Position numbers and translations under genes: made by a program. A stretch of 64,000 nucleotides of DNA from RHKX01 sp963826475 (GTDB taxonomy: Bacteria > Actinomycetota > Thermoleophilia > Solirubrobacterales > 70-9): assembly GCA_963826475.1 (NCBI GenBank), contig CAWGXC010000002.1, forward strand, positions 146,154 through 210,153, written 5' to 3'. Positions 8,797 through 17,901 of the stretch are shown piece after piece. The notes below the pieces were generated by a model, which was not told where the DNA came from, searched no databases, and saw nothing but the letters and a program-made list of their open reading frames with translations. The first letter of the stretch is position 1. Every line of letters starts with the position of its first letter.

Positions 8797-10322
8797 GCGA
8801 GCCGCCCCCGCCACAGCGGCCCGGGGCCCGCCCCGGCGTGGCGTACCTGGTCGGCGCCGGACCCGGCGATCCCGGTCTGATGACCGCGCGCTCGCTCGAG
8901 CTGATCGCGACCGCCGACGCGATCCTCTACGACCGCCTGATCCCGGGCGGCGCCCTCGATGGCGCCCGCGCCGAGGCCGAGCTGATCTACGTCGGCAAGG
9001 CGCCCGGCGCCGTGGCCATGGAGCAAGCCGAGACCGAGCGCGTGATGAGCGAGATCGCGCTCTCCGGCCGCTCGGTGGTTCGCCTCAAGGGCGGGGACCC
9101 GTTCGTCTTCGGCCGGGGCGGTGAGGAGGCGGAGACGCTTCGGGCCGCCGGCGTCCCGTTCGAGATCGTCCCGGGCGTGACCGCCGGGATCGCCGCCCCC
9201 GCTTACGCCGGGATCCCCGTGACTCACCGCGACGACGCCTCCGCCGTCGCGTTCGTCACCGGTCACGAGGATCCCGCCAAGCCGGAATCCGCGATCGATT
9301 GGCCCGCGCTGGCCTCGTTCCCGGGAACGCTCGTCCTCTACATGGGGGTCAAGAACCTGCCGAACATCGCCGAGCGCCTGATCGCCGCCGGCCGCGATCC
9401 CGCCGAGCCGGCGGCGGCCATCGAGCGGGGAACGCATCCCGGCCAGCGGACCGTCGTCGCGACCGTCGAGACCCTGCCGGCGGCCGTGGCGGAGGCGGGC
9501 CTCGGCGCTCCGGCGATTCTCCTCTTCGGTGCAGTGGCAGCCCGTCGGGAGAAGATCGGGTGGCTCGAGCGCAGGCCGCTGCACGGCAAGCGGATCGTCG
9601 TCACCCGCGCCCGCGCACAGGCGAGCGGCCTCGCGGGCACGCTGCGCGGTCTCGGCGCCGAGGTCGTCGAGCTGCCGGCGATCAGGATCGAGCCCCGGAT
9701 CGACACGCCTGAGGTCACCGCGATGGTCGAGAACCTCCACACCTACGCGCTCGTCTGCCTGACGAGCCCCAACGGCGCCGAGCTGCTTCTCCAGGCGATG
9801 GCCGCGCGCGGCTTCGACGGCCGCGCTCTCGCCAACGCGACGATCGCCGCGATCGGCCCGGGGACCGCTCGTACCTTGCGGGGTCTCGGCCTGATCCCCG
9901 ACATCGTCCCGCCCCGCTCCATCGCCGAGTCCCTGGTCGAGTCGTTGCGCGAGGTCGAGGTGGGCGAGCGCCCGGTTCTGATCGCGCGGGCCGCCGAGGC
10001 GCGGGACGTTCTCCCGGAGGCGCTGCGCGAGCGCGGCGCCCTCGTCGACGTGGTCCCCCTCTATGAGACGGTCCGTGACCCCTCCGGGGAGGCCGAGGTG
10101 GAACGCGCCAGGGCCGCCGATTACCTCACGTTCACCTCCTCCTCGACGGTCCGCTACTTCGCCGAGACCGTCGGTCCGGACTTCGACTCCGACGCCCGGG
10201 TGGTCTCGATCGGTCCGGTGACGAGCGGAACGATCCGTGAGCTCGGCTTCGAGGTCGACGTCGAGGCGGAGCGCCACGACCCCGACGGCTTGGTCGAGGC
10301 ACTGCTCGCCGACGTGAAGTGA
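8793..10322 (+). CDS. cobA: Fused uroporphyrinogen-III C-methyltransferase / uroporphyrinogen-III synthase (CobA-HemD)
   Basis: This 509-residue protein is a two-domain fusion. Residues about 16-256 are a SAM-dependent uroporphyrinogen-III methyltransferase with VGAGPGDPGLMT, RLKGGDPFVFGRGGEE and GVTAGIAAPAYAGIPVTHR. Residues about 262-505 are a uroporphyrinogen-III synthase domain beginning GKRIVVTRARAQ. It would close hydroxymethylbilane to uroporphyrinogen III and methylate it toward precorrin-2, feeding siroheme or cobalamin. Such fusions are known in Actinobacteria and Firmicutes. The GTG start overlaps hemC by 4 nt. Uroporphyrinogen III must be shared between heme and precorrin-2 branches, so the fusion implies regulation not visible here. 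Confidence 0.93.
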   Translation: MSEPPPPQRPGARPGVAYLVGAGPGDPGLMTARSLELIATADAILYDRLIPGGALDGARAEAELIYVGKAPGAVAMEQAETERVMSEIALSGRSVVRLKGGDPFVFGRGGEEAETLRAAGVPFEIVPGVTAGIAAPAYAGIPVTHRDDASAVAFVTGHEDPAKPESAIDWPALASFPGTLVLYMGVKNLPNIAERLIAAGRDPAEPAAAIERGTHPGQRTVVATVETLPAAVAEAGLGAPAILLFGAVAARREKIGWLERRPLHGKRIVVTRARAQASGLAGTLRGLGAEVVELPAIRIEPRIDTPEVTAMVENLHTYALVCLTSPNGAELLLQAMAARGFDGRALANATIAAIGPGTARTLRGLGLIPDIVPPRSIAESLVESLREVEVGERPVLIARAAEARDVLPEALRERGALVDVVPLYETVRDPSGEAEVERARAADYLTFTSSSTVRYFAETVGPDFDSDARVVSIGPVTSGTIRELGFEVDVEAERHDPDGLVEALLADVK

Positions 10323-10349
10323 AGCCGAGGATCCTCTCGGAGTTACCTT

Positions 10350-10355
10350 TAGAGT
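10350..10355 (+). promoter_or_regulatory. Putative -10 box of the SAM hydrolase gene
   Basis: TAGAGT ends 8 nt before the ATG at 10364, with no ribosome site between. It supports a leaderless start there rather than the overlapping GTG at 10319. Confidence 0.35.
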
Positions 10356-10363
10356 CCCCCCGG

Positions 10364-11176
10364 ATGGGACTGCCAATCACGTTCCTGAGCGACTACGGGA
10401 TGTCGGACAACTTCGCCGGCATCTGCCGGGCCGTGATCGCTCGAATCGCGCCCGCCACCGTCGTCATCGACATCACCCACGGGATCGGCCGACACGACGT
10501 GCGCGAAGGGGCCTCGGTGCTGGCCGACACCGTCCCGTTCGCGCCGATCGGGGTTCACCTAGCGATCGTCGATCCGGGTGTCGGCGGCGACCGGCGACCG
10601 GTCGCCGTCCGTACCCTCACCGGCGGTCACCTCCTCGTCGGGCCCGACAACGGGCTGTTGCCGCCCGCGATCGACCTGCTGGGCGGCGCAGCCGAGGCCG
10701 TCGACATCAGCAGCTCTCCGTTCCGTCTCGAACCGGCCTCTCCCACCTTCCATGGCCGCGACATCTTCGCTCCCGTCGCCGCAAACCTCGCAACCGGTGC
10801 GACCCTCGCGGACGTGGGCGTCGCGATCGATCCCACGACCCTCGAGCGCAGGCCCGTCACGCCTCCACGGCTCGAGCAGTTGCGGGCGTTCGCGCATGCC
10901 GATCGGATCGATGGCTTCGGCAACATCTCGCTCAACCTCGGACCCGACGATCTGATCGGCCACCCGCTGGCGCACGCGGGCCGTGTTTCGGTCGGGTCGC
11001 GCAGCCGACGCCGCACGGCCATTCGAGCGGCGACGTTCGAGGCGGTCGCCGACGGCGCGTTTCTCTTCTACGAGGACGCCTCCGGCCGGATGGCCATCGC
11101 GGTCAACCGCGGCGACGCGAGCGAGGTCCTCGATGTGCGCCCGGGCGACGTGATCGAGCTGGAACCGGCCCCTTGA
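10364..11176 (+). CDS. SAM hydroxide adenosyltransferase (DUF62 / chlorinase-fluorinase superfamily)
   Basis: This 270-residue protein belongs to the DUF62 family, most members of which hydrolyse S-adenosylmethionine to adenosine and methionine. Visible landmarks are ITFLSDYGMSDNFAG at the N terminus, IDITHGI, HLAIVDPGVGG, VGPDNGLL and FHGRDIFAPVAA. The C-terminal half has RIDGFGNISLNL. The ATG at 10364 places the conserved core two residues in. An in-frame GTG at 10319, overlapping the previous stop, would add 15 unconserved residues. The gene follows a SAM-using methyltransferase, which may be relevant to SAM turnover. The stop overlaps birA. Confidence 0.88.
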   Translation: MGLPITFLSDYGMSDNFAGICRAVIARIAPATVVIDITHGIGRHDVREGASVLADTVPFAPIGVHLAIVDPGVGGDRRPVAVRTLTGGHLLVGPDNGLLPPAIDLLGGAAEAVDISSSPFRLEPASPTFHGRDIFAPVAANLATGATLADVGVAIDPTTLERRPVTPPRLEQLRAFAHADRIDGFGNISLNLGPDDLIGHPLAHAGRVSVGSRSRRRTAIRAATFEAVADGAFLFYEDASGRMAIAVNRGDASEVLDVRPGDVIELEPAP

Positions 11177-11907
11177 ATCCGGTCGGGGTCGGTCCTCGCT
11201 TCGGCACGCCCCATCACCATTACGCGGAGACCGACTCGACGAACCTCCGCGCCCGCGAACTGGCGATCGGAGGAGCCGCCTCCGGCACCGTCGTCACCGC
11301 CGATGAGCAGTCGACCGGCCGCGGTCGTCACGGCCGCGTCTGGTCGGCGCCGGCAGGGGCCGCGCTGCTCTACTCGGCCATCCTGCGCCCCCTCGATCTG
11401 AGGCACTTGCTGTTGCCCCTCGCCGTCCCGATCGCGGTCTGCGAGGCGTGCGAGTCGCTTGCGCCGGTCCACCCTCGGATCAAGTGGCCCAACGACATCT
11501 GGGTCGGGGAGCGAAAGCTGGCGGGAATCCTGATCGAGGCGCGGCCCCCGGACTGGGCCGTGATCGGCGTCGGCGTCAACGTGTCGATCGCGCCCGATGA
11601 GTTTCCGGACGACCTGCGCTGGCCGGCGACCTCGCTCGGCCACAGCACATCGCCCTCCGCATTACGGGAGGCGCTCGACCGGGCGCTGGAGCGCTGGGTC
11701 GAGGCCGATGGGGCGAAGGTCCGGGAGCAATTCGAGGCGCGCGACGTGCTGCTCGGCCGGCGGATCAGCTGGGAAGGCGGCGCCGATGCGGGTGACCACT
11801 CCGGTCAGGCCGAGGGCATCGACGAACGGGGGAACCTGCGCGTTCGCAGCGCCGACGGCGAGCTGCACTCGCTCGGCTCGGGCGAGGTCAGCCTGCGGCT
11901 GGACTGA
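11173..11907 (+). CDS. birA: Biotin--[acetyl-CoA-carboxylase] ligase BirA
   Basis: This 244-residue ligase attaches biotin to carboxyl carrier proteins through biotinyl-AMP. The biotinyl-AMP loop GRGRHGR is at residues 49-55, and IKWPNDIWVG follows near 98. It lacks the N-terminal helix-turn-helix of bifunctional BirA, so it should not act as a repressor. The only workable start is a TTG whose last two bases lie in the upstream stop (TTGA). A likely substrate, a biotin carboxylase-BCCP fusion, is encoded at 62212-63969. The 3' end overlaps a convergent gene by 20 nt. Confidence 0.92.
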   Translation: MNPVGVGPRFGTPHHHYAETDSTNLRARELAIGGAASGTVVTADEQSTGRGRHGRVWSAPAGAALLYSAILRPLDLRHLLLPLAVPIAVCEACESLAPVHPRIKWPNDIWVGERKLAGILIEARPPDWAVIGVGVNVSIAPDEFPDDLRWPATSLGHSTSPSALREALDRALERWVEADGAKVREQFEARDVLLGRRISWEGGADAGDHSGQAEGIDERGNLRVRSADGELHSLGSGEVSLRLD

Positions 11908-13654
11908 GGGACTCGGCAGCGACGGTGCGCTCGGCTTGCGCCGCGGCTGAGACGTCGGGCCACGGTGCCCCCGGCCGGGCGAGGAGGAAGCCCTGCACCA
12001 GGGGGACGCCGGCGGAGCGGATCTCGGCGAGCTCGGCCTCGGTCTCGACGCCCTCGGCGACGAGCAGGCCCCCGGTGCTGCGGGCGTAGCCGGCGAGCAC
12101 CCGGACGAGGGAGGCCAGGGCGGGCTCGTGGTCGAGCCCGCTGACGAGCGCTCGATCGAGCTTCAGATAAGCGGGCTGGAGGACGGCGAGCTGGCCGAGA
12201 CCTGAGTATCCGGCGCCGATGTCGTCAACCGCGAACAGGACACCTCGGCCCCGCAGCGCGCTGGTCGCCTGTTCGACGTCTGCACCCTGGCGCACCAGGG
12301 CCTCCTCGGTGACCTCGACGATCAACCGGCTGAGGTCGTCCTGCTCGGCGAAGAGCTCGAGCGAGCGTGGGTCGGCCAGAAGCGGCGCGGAGAGGTTGAC
12401 GCTGAGGCGTGTCCCCTGCGGCAAGCTGGGGACCAGCTCCAAGGCGGCTCGCAGGCAGGCGAGCTCGAGCTCGCCTCGCATGCCGAACTCCTCCGCCAGG
12501 GCGAACCACTGCAGCGGCCCCTGGTTCGCTTCGGTTGAGAATCGGGCCAGCGCCTCGTAGGCGTGTGGTCGCCCGATCCCGATGTCCACGATCGGCTGCA
12601 CGACCATCGTGATGCCCTCGCCGGTGCAGAGACGCTCCAACGCGGACCGCGCTCCCGTGGCGCCATCGGAGAGCTGCAGGCCCTGGTAGGGGACGGTGAT
12701 GCCCCGCTCGCCGCTGCGCTTGGCGACCCGGAGGGCGACGTCCGCACCGGCCAGGAGCGACTCGGCGTCGGAGCCGTCGAGCGGGCAGAGGGCGTAGCCG
12801 GCGCGCGCTCGCGGCGCAAACCTGCTCGACGCCCCTTCGATCGTCTTCAGCAATCGCTCAGCGAGCGCGGCTGGATCCCGGGAGTGAGCGAATACCCCGA
12901 ATTCGTCCCCGCCGACGCGGCCGAGCAGGTCATTGGGCCGCAGTTCGCCCTCGAGCGCGCGTGCAACGTCCACCAGCAGCGCGTCGCCCACCGCGTTGCC
13001 GTGACGCTTGTTGACGGCACCGAATTGATCGATGTCGACGACGATGAGGGACGCGGGCTTGTCCAGGGAGGCCTGAGCCGCACGCAGGTCGACCCGAGCG
13101 CGGAGGGCCGAGCGCGAGAGCAGGCCGGTGAGCTCATCGTGGTCAGCTGCAAAGCGCGCTTTGGCGAGCAGCTCCGAGGTCTCTCGAGAGATCCGCCCGG
13201 TGGCGAGCAGGAGCGCGATCGACGCAGCGGCGAGACCGATTCGCTCCCCATCGACCCCCTCGGTGATCAGCGGGGTCAGCAGCGCTCCGACGATCAGAAA
13301 CCTGCCGATGCCGCCGACGCGCCCGCCGCGCGCGAGGACCCCGGTGGCAGCGGCGACGAGCCAGAGCAGGGTGATCGCGCTGATCTCCCCGCCGCTCCAG
13401 GCGACGATCGAGACGGCCGCGAGGCACGAGAAGCTCTCCTCGAAGGCGAGCCAGCGCGCGTGATGGACGAGGCTTTCGATCGCTCCGGTGATCCCGATCA
13501 CCGCGAGGCCGACGGCCGCAGGGAAGGGGTGGGCGACTGCTGATGGGTCGAGAAGGAGGATCAGGAAGCCGAGCCCCGCAACTGCGATCCGCACATGGGC
13601 GGCATATCGCCGCGCCCGGGCGACTTCCGCTGTCGGCTCGGCTACGCGCTTCAT
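11888..13654 (-). CDS. Membrane-anchored GGDEF-EAL domain protein (cyclic-di-GMP turnover)
   Basis: This 588-residue protein has four to five hydrophobic segments in its first 150 residues. A diguanylate cyclase domain follows with an intact GGDEF at 248-252. The phosphodiesterase domain keeps EAL at 367-369, NLSAPLL, EVTEEAL, DDIGAGYSGL, KLD, AEGVET and QGFLLARP. Most metal- and c-di-GMP-binding residues are therefore present, though DDIG replaces the usual DDFG. No RxxD inhibitory site precedes GGDEF. The membrane part resembles MASE-type sensors in topology only; I cannot name it. It runs convergent to birA with a 20-nt overlap. Net activity, cyclase or esterase, cannot be read from sequence. 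Confidence 0.88.
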   Translation of the reverse strand: MKRVAEPTAEVARARRYAAHVRIAVAGLGFLILLLDPSAVAHPFPAAVGLAVIGITGAIESLVHHARWLAFEESFSCLAAVSIVAWSGGEISAITLLWLVAAATGVLARGGRVGGIGRFLIVGALLTPLITEGVDGERIGLAAASIALLLATGRISRETSELLAKARFAADHDELTGLLSRSALRARVDLRAAQASLDKPASLIVVDIDQFGAVNKRHGNAVGDALLVDVARALEGELRPNDLLGRVGGDEFGVFAHSRDPAALAERLLKTIEGASSRFAPRARAGYALCPLDGSDAESLLAGADVALRVAKRSGERGITVPYQGLQLSDGATGARSALERLCTGEGITMVVQPIVDIGIGRPHAYEALARFSTEANQGPLQWFALAEEFGMRGELELACLRAALELVPSLPQGTRLSVNLSAPLLADPRSLELFAEQDDLSRLIVEVTEEALVRQGADVEQATSALRGRGVLFAVDDIGAGYSGLGQLAVLQPAYLKLDRALVSGLDHEPALASLVRVLAGYARSTGGLLVAEGVETEAELAEIRSAGVPLVQGFLLARPGAPWPDVSAAAQAERTVAAESLSPAAG

Positions 13655-13865
13655 CTGGTTGTGATCGGCAGGAAGGCCGCTCGCATTGAGCGCGGCGGAC
13701 AGCGGGACGCCGATGAGGCGAGATCGGATAGAAACCAGATGGGGGTTGAAGACGAGCCGTCCGCAATCCCGCCTCAGCCGACCGTTCCGGAGGGAGCGGC
13801 GCGGCGCTACGAGAGGCAGGCGTGTCGGACGGGCATCTCAGGCAGGTATCAATCGAAAGGGAGAG

Positions 13866-14699
13866 ATGAAGACGACCACCGAGACCATTGCTGAGGTCAC
13901 CGAAGGCGGGGCATCGCGAACCCTGAGGATTTGGCTGATCGGCGCCGCGGCGGTGCTGGTGATGGCGATCCCGCTCGCCGGGTGCGGAGGCGATGGATCG
14001 GGTGATGGGACGACGGCGACCACGTCCTCCGCACCGGAGCCGACGGAGTCGATCGATGACTTCGCCAACCGCTTTGCCGCGGCGGGATCGGCTGCGACCG
14101 AGGGGGATTGCGACGTGGTCGACGAGTTCAACCGGGATGCCGGGTTCACGATCCCCTGCGAGCCGGGAGGCGCCGCCGGCTACACCGACGTCAAGATCGC
14201 CGATACGGAGGCCTTTGGTCCGGCGGGTCTCGTCGATTACACGAGCGCGGAGGCTCCCGACGGAGCCACGGCGATAGCGGCGGTGTCCGAGGGCGGCCAA
14301 TACCAGCTGATCCAGAGCCTGATCCCCGCCAGCCTCGGTCTATCGGCCACCCAGGTGGGCACCGAGCCGGAGGGGCAGGATCTGCGCGATGGGGCCGTCG
14401 CCGACTTCGTGACCGCGACCCGCGACGAGGACTGCGACGCCTATTACGAGGTGGCGCTGACCACGATGAGCAAGGCTCGTGAGTGCAAGATCCAATTCGA
14501 TCCGAAGTCGCTGATCCAGCCGCAGCTCGCGGCGGCTGCGGATGCCACCCCCGAGCCGCTCGGGGGGACCGAGGCGTTCGGACTCCACGGTCTGGACACC
14601 GGCGAGAACTACCGCGTGCTGCTCACCGTTCGCCAGTACGGGCCCGACGACGACCCGGGCGAGGTGCCCTATCTCGTCGTCAGCTACCGCTCGCGATGA
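13866..14699 (+). CDS. Putative lipoprotein of unknown function
   Basis: This 277-residue protein has an N-terminal membrane segment ending in the lipobox PLAGC with Cys40, then a Gly/Thr/Ser-rich linker. Residues about 50-277 form a soluble domain with several cysteines (GDCDVVDEF, TIPCEPG, DEDCDAYYE, ARECKIQF) that could make disulfides. The 39-residue leader before the Cys is longer than usual. The start ATG follows a good GAAAGGGAGAG ribosome site, and the open frame upstream looks non-coding. I recognise no family. The spacer 13655-13865 holds no other gene that I can support. Confidence 0.65.
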   Translation: MKTTTETIAEVTEGGASRTLRIWLIGAAAVLVMAIPLAGCGGDGSGDGTTATTSSAPEPTESIDDFANRFAAAGSAATEGDCDVVDEFNRDAGFTIPCEPGGAAGYTDVKIADTEAFGPAGLVDYTSAEAPDGATAIAAVSEGGQYQLIQSLIPASLGLSATQVGTEPEGQDLRDGAVADFVTATRDEDCDAYYEVALTTMSKARECKIQFDPKSLIQPQLAAAADATPEPLGGTEAFGLHGLDTGENYRVLLTVRQYGPDDDPGEVPYLVVSYRSR

Positions 14700-14724
14700 C
14701 TTGGAAACGATCGAAGGAGGGACG

Positions 14725-15180
14725 ATGAGAGGGCAACGGATGAGGGTACGAGTGGCGCTCTGCCTGATCGCGACGCTGACCCTGACGGCGGCGACCGCGG
14801 TGGCGAGCACCAGCGGCTACAAGGGCGAGTTCGACGACTACCGGACGACCTCGGTCAGCTTCAAGATCGGCGAGAAAGGTGGCAAGACCACCATCTCGCG
14901 GATCGCGGTTGAAGCCGCGCCCGCGAGGTGTGGCAAGCAGAAGACCGGACTGAACTCGTCGTTCAAGGGCAGTCATCCGGTCAGCGGCAACAGGTTCGCC
15001 GTGAAGTCGGACAACGGCCTCCAGAAGGCGAGCTTCGTCGGCCGCCTGACGAAGCACGGAAAGAAGGCCAAGGGGACCTTCACGTTCAGTGGCTTCCTCG
15101 ACGTGAACGGCCAGACCGAGGGGTGTCACACCGGTTACGGCAAAAAGCTCGAGGCGCTCGATTGGACCGCATCACGCTGA
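14725..15180 (+). CDS. Small secreted protein of unknown function
   Basis: This 151-residue protein has an N-terminal signal peptide (VALCLIATLTLTAATAVAS). The mature domain is rich in Lys, Gly, Ser and Thr with alternating beta-like segments and two or three cysteines. A strong AAGGAGG ribosome site at 14714-14720 fixes the ATG at 14725. It lies 25 nt after the lipoprotein gene and is probably co-transcribed. Similar short exported beta-rich proteins are common in soil actinobacteria. No function is evident. Confidence 0.65.
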   Translation: MRGQRMRVRVALCLIATLTLTAATAVASTSGYKGEFDDYRTTSVSFKIGEKGGKTTISRIAVEAAPARCGKQKTGLNSSFKGSHPVSGNRFAVKSDNGLQKASFVGRLTKHGKKAKGTFTFSGFLDVNGQTEGCHTGYGKKLEALDWTASR

Positions 15181-15205
15181 CCTCGAGCTCGCGGGATGCA
15201 TCGCG

Positions 15206-15235
15206 GACGGTTCGGCGCTGAGTCGCCGGACCGTC
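15206..15235. terminator. Hairpin between convergent genes
   Basis: A 12-bp stem with one T-G wobble encloses a 6-nt loop (arms 15206-15217 and 15224-15235). It sits just after the small secreted protein gene and touches the stop codon of the convergent helicase gene. It could terminate transcription from both sides. There is no T tract, which is usual in such GC-rich genomes. Confidence 0.5.
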
Positions 15236-17745
15236 TAGGCGTCCCGATCGTCGGGACCTCCGTGATCGGAGCTGGAGACGGGGGCGGAGGACGGCTCCCG
15301 ATCCTGCTCGTCGCCGTGGTCGACGTCCTGCTTCGGCGGTTCCTCCCCTCCGTCGCGCGAGCGCTTGCTCCGACGTCGGCGCTTCTTGCCGCCGGCCTTG
15401 GGGAGGTTGCGGAGCAGCTCGCGGGCCACGGCCGAGGGCTTCCTCGCCATCCGCATCCGCGCACCGCGCAAGACCTCCTCGGCCTCGGGGGTGTGGGCAA
15501 CCGCGGCGGCGAGCAGCGCCACGGCGAGGCGCCGGTCCTGGCCGCGAGCTGCCTGCACGAGTCGGCGCGCGTTCTTTCCGTGCGCCCGTCCCGATGAGTT
15601 GACGAACAGGCCGAGCAGTCGCTTGGTCTCGGGCCAACGCGCGACCGCGTACTCCTCGTGGGAGTCGCGGGTGAACTCAGCGAGTCGCCAGACCCAGGCC
15701 TGAGCCTGGTCGCGACGGCCGATCCGGTTCTCGGTCAGTGCCTGCAGCAGGACGCGCACGCCGGCGCGGCGCTGGTCGCGCTGCCACGTTCCGACCATGT
15801 CGATGGCCTCGTCGAAGGGATCGGCCTCGCGGGTCAGCGCCAGCTCCTCCAGGGCCTTGAGCTTCAGCTGCGTTGATCTGTTGCGCTGGATGCAGGTGAG
15901 GAGGAATCGGCGCCGCAGCTCCTTGGCCTGGTCGTGCTGGAGCATCGCCTTGGCCTTGCGCCAGGAGTTGGGCTGCACCCGAGCACCCGCGAGCGCCGCC
16001 CAGACGTGCTGCTCGGAGTAGTCGAGACGCTCGACGGCCGTCCGCCACATCTCGCGCTCGAGAACCTGCATGCGGCGCTCGGGATCGGCGGAGACGGGAA
16101 CCACGCGCTTCTCGACTCGAACCCTGCGGCCGCGGCCGCGGCGAACCGGTCCGACCACGATCGCCCCGCCGCGGTAGACGTCGCGGTCGAGCAGGCTGTG
16201 GAGGGTCACGATCGCCTCGTCGTGGCGGGTGGCGGGGTGGACGAGATCGATCACCAGGCCCGCCTCCTTGCCCGGGTTGCGTCGGGTGACACGACCCACG
16301 CGCTGCTGGTAGATCCGGCGCGAGGCGGTGGGAGCGAGGTGCATGCAGATCGTCGCTCGCGGTGAGTTCCAGCCCTCCGCGAGCAGCATCGCGTTGCAGA
16401 GCACGTCGACCTCGCCCCGCTCGAAGCCTGCAAGGGTCTCGGCGAGCTCGCGCTTGGGAGTCTCGCCCGAGACCGCCCTGGCGTTGATCCCGAACTCCCG
16501 CATCGCCGCCGCGACGTTGTTGGCGTGCTTGACGCCGGCGGTGTAAACCACGCCGGGAACGCGCTTGAAGCGGGAGCGATAGAGGTCGGCGATGGCGACG
16601 TTGAAGGGCCCCTGATCGAGCAACTCGGCGAGCTGCTCCTGATCGAAGTCCTGATCCACCTCGCCCTTTCGCAGCGGCACGTTGGCCAGCGTCCTGACAC
16701 CGGGGCCGGGCGGGATCCGGATGCAGCGCAGCGGCGCGATGACGCCGCGGCGCGCGGCTTGGGCGAGGTCGAAGCGCGAGGTCTGGGTCGGGAAGAGGTC
16801 CGCGACGTGACGGGCGATCAGCGCGCCCGTCGCGGTCATCCCGATGAAGACCGGCCCCTTCCAGTTACGGATGCAGGCGCTGGTCTTCTCGCCGAGCGCG
16901 GTGTGGGCCTCGTCGCAGATGACGATCGAATAGGCGTTGGAGATCTGCCCGGCGTTGCGGACGAACCACTGGTAGGTCTCGACCGTGACCGGCCCGTCGG
17001 CGTTGTCCTTGCCCTTCAGCAGGGGTGGGGACAGCCGGTCCTTGTAGCCGCGGGTGGAGATCTCGCCGATGAACTGGTCGACGAGGTTGCGACGGTGGGT
17101 GAGGATCAGGATGCCGCCGGTCCGCGAGGCCTCGACGAAGCCGACCGCGGCGACGGTCTTGCCGGCGCCGGTCGCGTGCTCGAACCAGAAGCGGCGGCTT
17201 GCCCACGGATCGTCGGGGGCGTCGGTGACGACCTCCTCGTCGTCGTCAGCATCTTCGACGACGTCCTCGTCCCAGTCCTGGGGCTCCTCGTCCTCGCCGA
17301 GCGCGTCCTCGTCGGCCTCGGCGGGGAGGGCCGCGTCCCCGTTCGCGTTGCCGTTGGCTCCGCCGTTTCCGTTGGCGACCAGGTTCGAGCCCGGATTCTC
17401 GATCTCGGAGATGATCGCCGCGAGCGTTCCGGAGAGCGCGTCGACCTGATGCTCCGACAGCTCGGCGCCGTCGAGCAGAAGCGGGGGATCCTCCGACAGG
17501 ACGCGCTCGAGCCCGAGCAGCAGCGAGTAGTTCCCGCGCCAGTCGGGCGAGGGCTCCTCGAGACCGGCGTCGATCTCCTCGAGCGCTGCGTCGAAGGCGA
17601 GACGACGCGCGGAGCCCGGAGTGAGGTCGGCCAGCTCCTCGCCTTCGAGCAGGACGGGTTCACGCGTGAACTTCGCAACGCGTTCGAGATCGGCGCCAGT
17701 GGGCGCGTCGGCCGCTTTCGCGGCAAGTGCGGTGGTGTCTGCCAT
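15235..17745 (-). CDS. DEAD/DEAH-box superfamily 2 helicase
   Basis: This 836-residue helicase has a Q-motif-like LSEHQVDAL around residue 100, Walker A HATGAGKT at 190-197 and a DEAH box at 278-281. GMTAT forms motif III, and QRVGRVTRRNPGKEAGL is the motif VI region with the arginine finger. The C-terminal part is a helical array of unknown role followed by a Lys/Arg-rich and then acidic tail. A low-complexity insert rich in Asn-Gly and then Asp-Glu occupies residues 119-182, between the Q motif and Walker A. No nuclease, methylase or specificity gene is adjacent, so a restriction role is unsupported. The likely function is nucleic-acid unwinding. Confidence 0.85.
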   Translation of the reverse strand: MADTTALAAKAADAPTGADLERVAKFTREPVLLEGEELADLTPGSARRLAFDAALEEIDAGLEEPSPDWRGNYSLLLGLERVLSEDPPLLLDGAELSEHQVDALSGTLAAIISEIENPGSNLVANGNGGANGNANGDAALPAEADEDALGEDEEPQDWDEDVVEDADDDEEVVTDAPDDPWASRRFWFEHATGAGKTVAAVGFVEASRTGGILILTHRRNLVDQFIGEISTRGYKDRLSPPLLKGKDNADGPVTVETYQWFVRNAGQISNAYSIVICDEAHTALGEKTSACIRNWKGPVFIGMTATGALIARHVADLFPTQTSRFDLAQAARRGVIAPLRCIRIPPGPGVRTLANVPLRKGEVDQDFDQEQLAELLDQGPFNVAIADLYRSRFKRVPGVVYTAGVKHANNVAAAMREFGINARAVSGETPKRELAETLAGFERGEVDVLCNAMLLAEGWNSPRATICMHLAPTASRRIYQQRVGRVTRRNPGKEAGLVIDLVHPATRHDEAIVTLHSLLDRDVYRGGAIVVGPVRRGRGRRVRVEKRVVPVSADPERRMQVLEREMWRTAVERLDYSEQHVWAALAGARVQPNSWRKAKAMLQHDQAKELRRRFLLTCIQRNRSTQLKLKALEELALTREADPFDEAIDMVGTWQRDQRRAGVRVLLQALTENRIGRRDQAQAWVWRLAEFTRDSHEEYAVARWPETKRLLGLFVNSSGRAHGKNARRLVQAARGQDRRLAVALLAAAVAHTPEAEEVLRGARMRMARKPSAVARELLRNLPKAGGKKRRRRSKRSRDGGEEPPKQDVDHGDEQDREPSSAPVSSSDHGGPDDRDA

Positions 17746-17901
17746 CGGAAGGCTTCGGGCTGCGCCCTTGATCCAGAACGGAAAGGCCGGCGCAGTAAGC
17801 TCGGTGAGACGAGGCGGTCGGGCTGACTGTCACTCTGGCCGCGGCCCCGGCGGCCTAGTCCCCAAGGCCGCTCCCCCATTAAAGCACCAAGTGGAGCCGA
17901 G

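Noticed and set aside
7491..10376. A 961-codon open frame on the minus strand opposite hemA, hemC and cobA-hemD
   Set aside because: It is the antisense shadow of three well-identified genes. High GC removes stop codons in that frame, and the translation has no recognisable domain.
15235..17745. Large DEAH helicase as part of a restriction or other defence system
   Set aside because: No methylase, nuclease or specificity gene lies nearby, and the surroundings are ordinary chromosomal genes.
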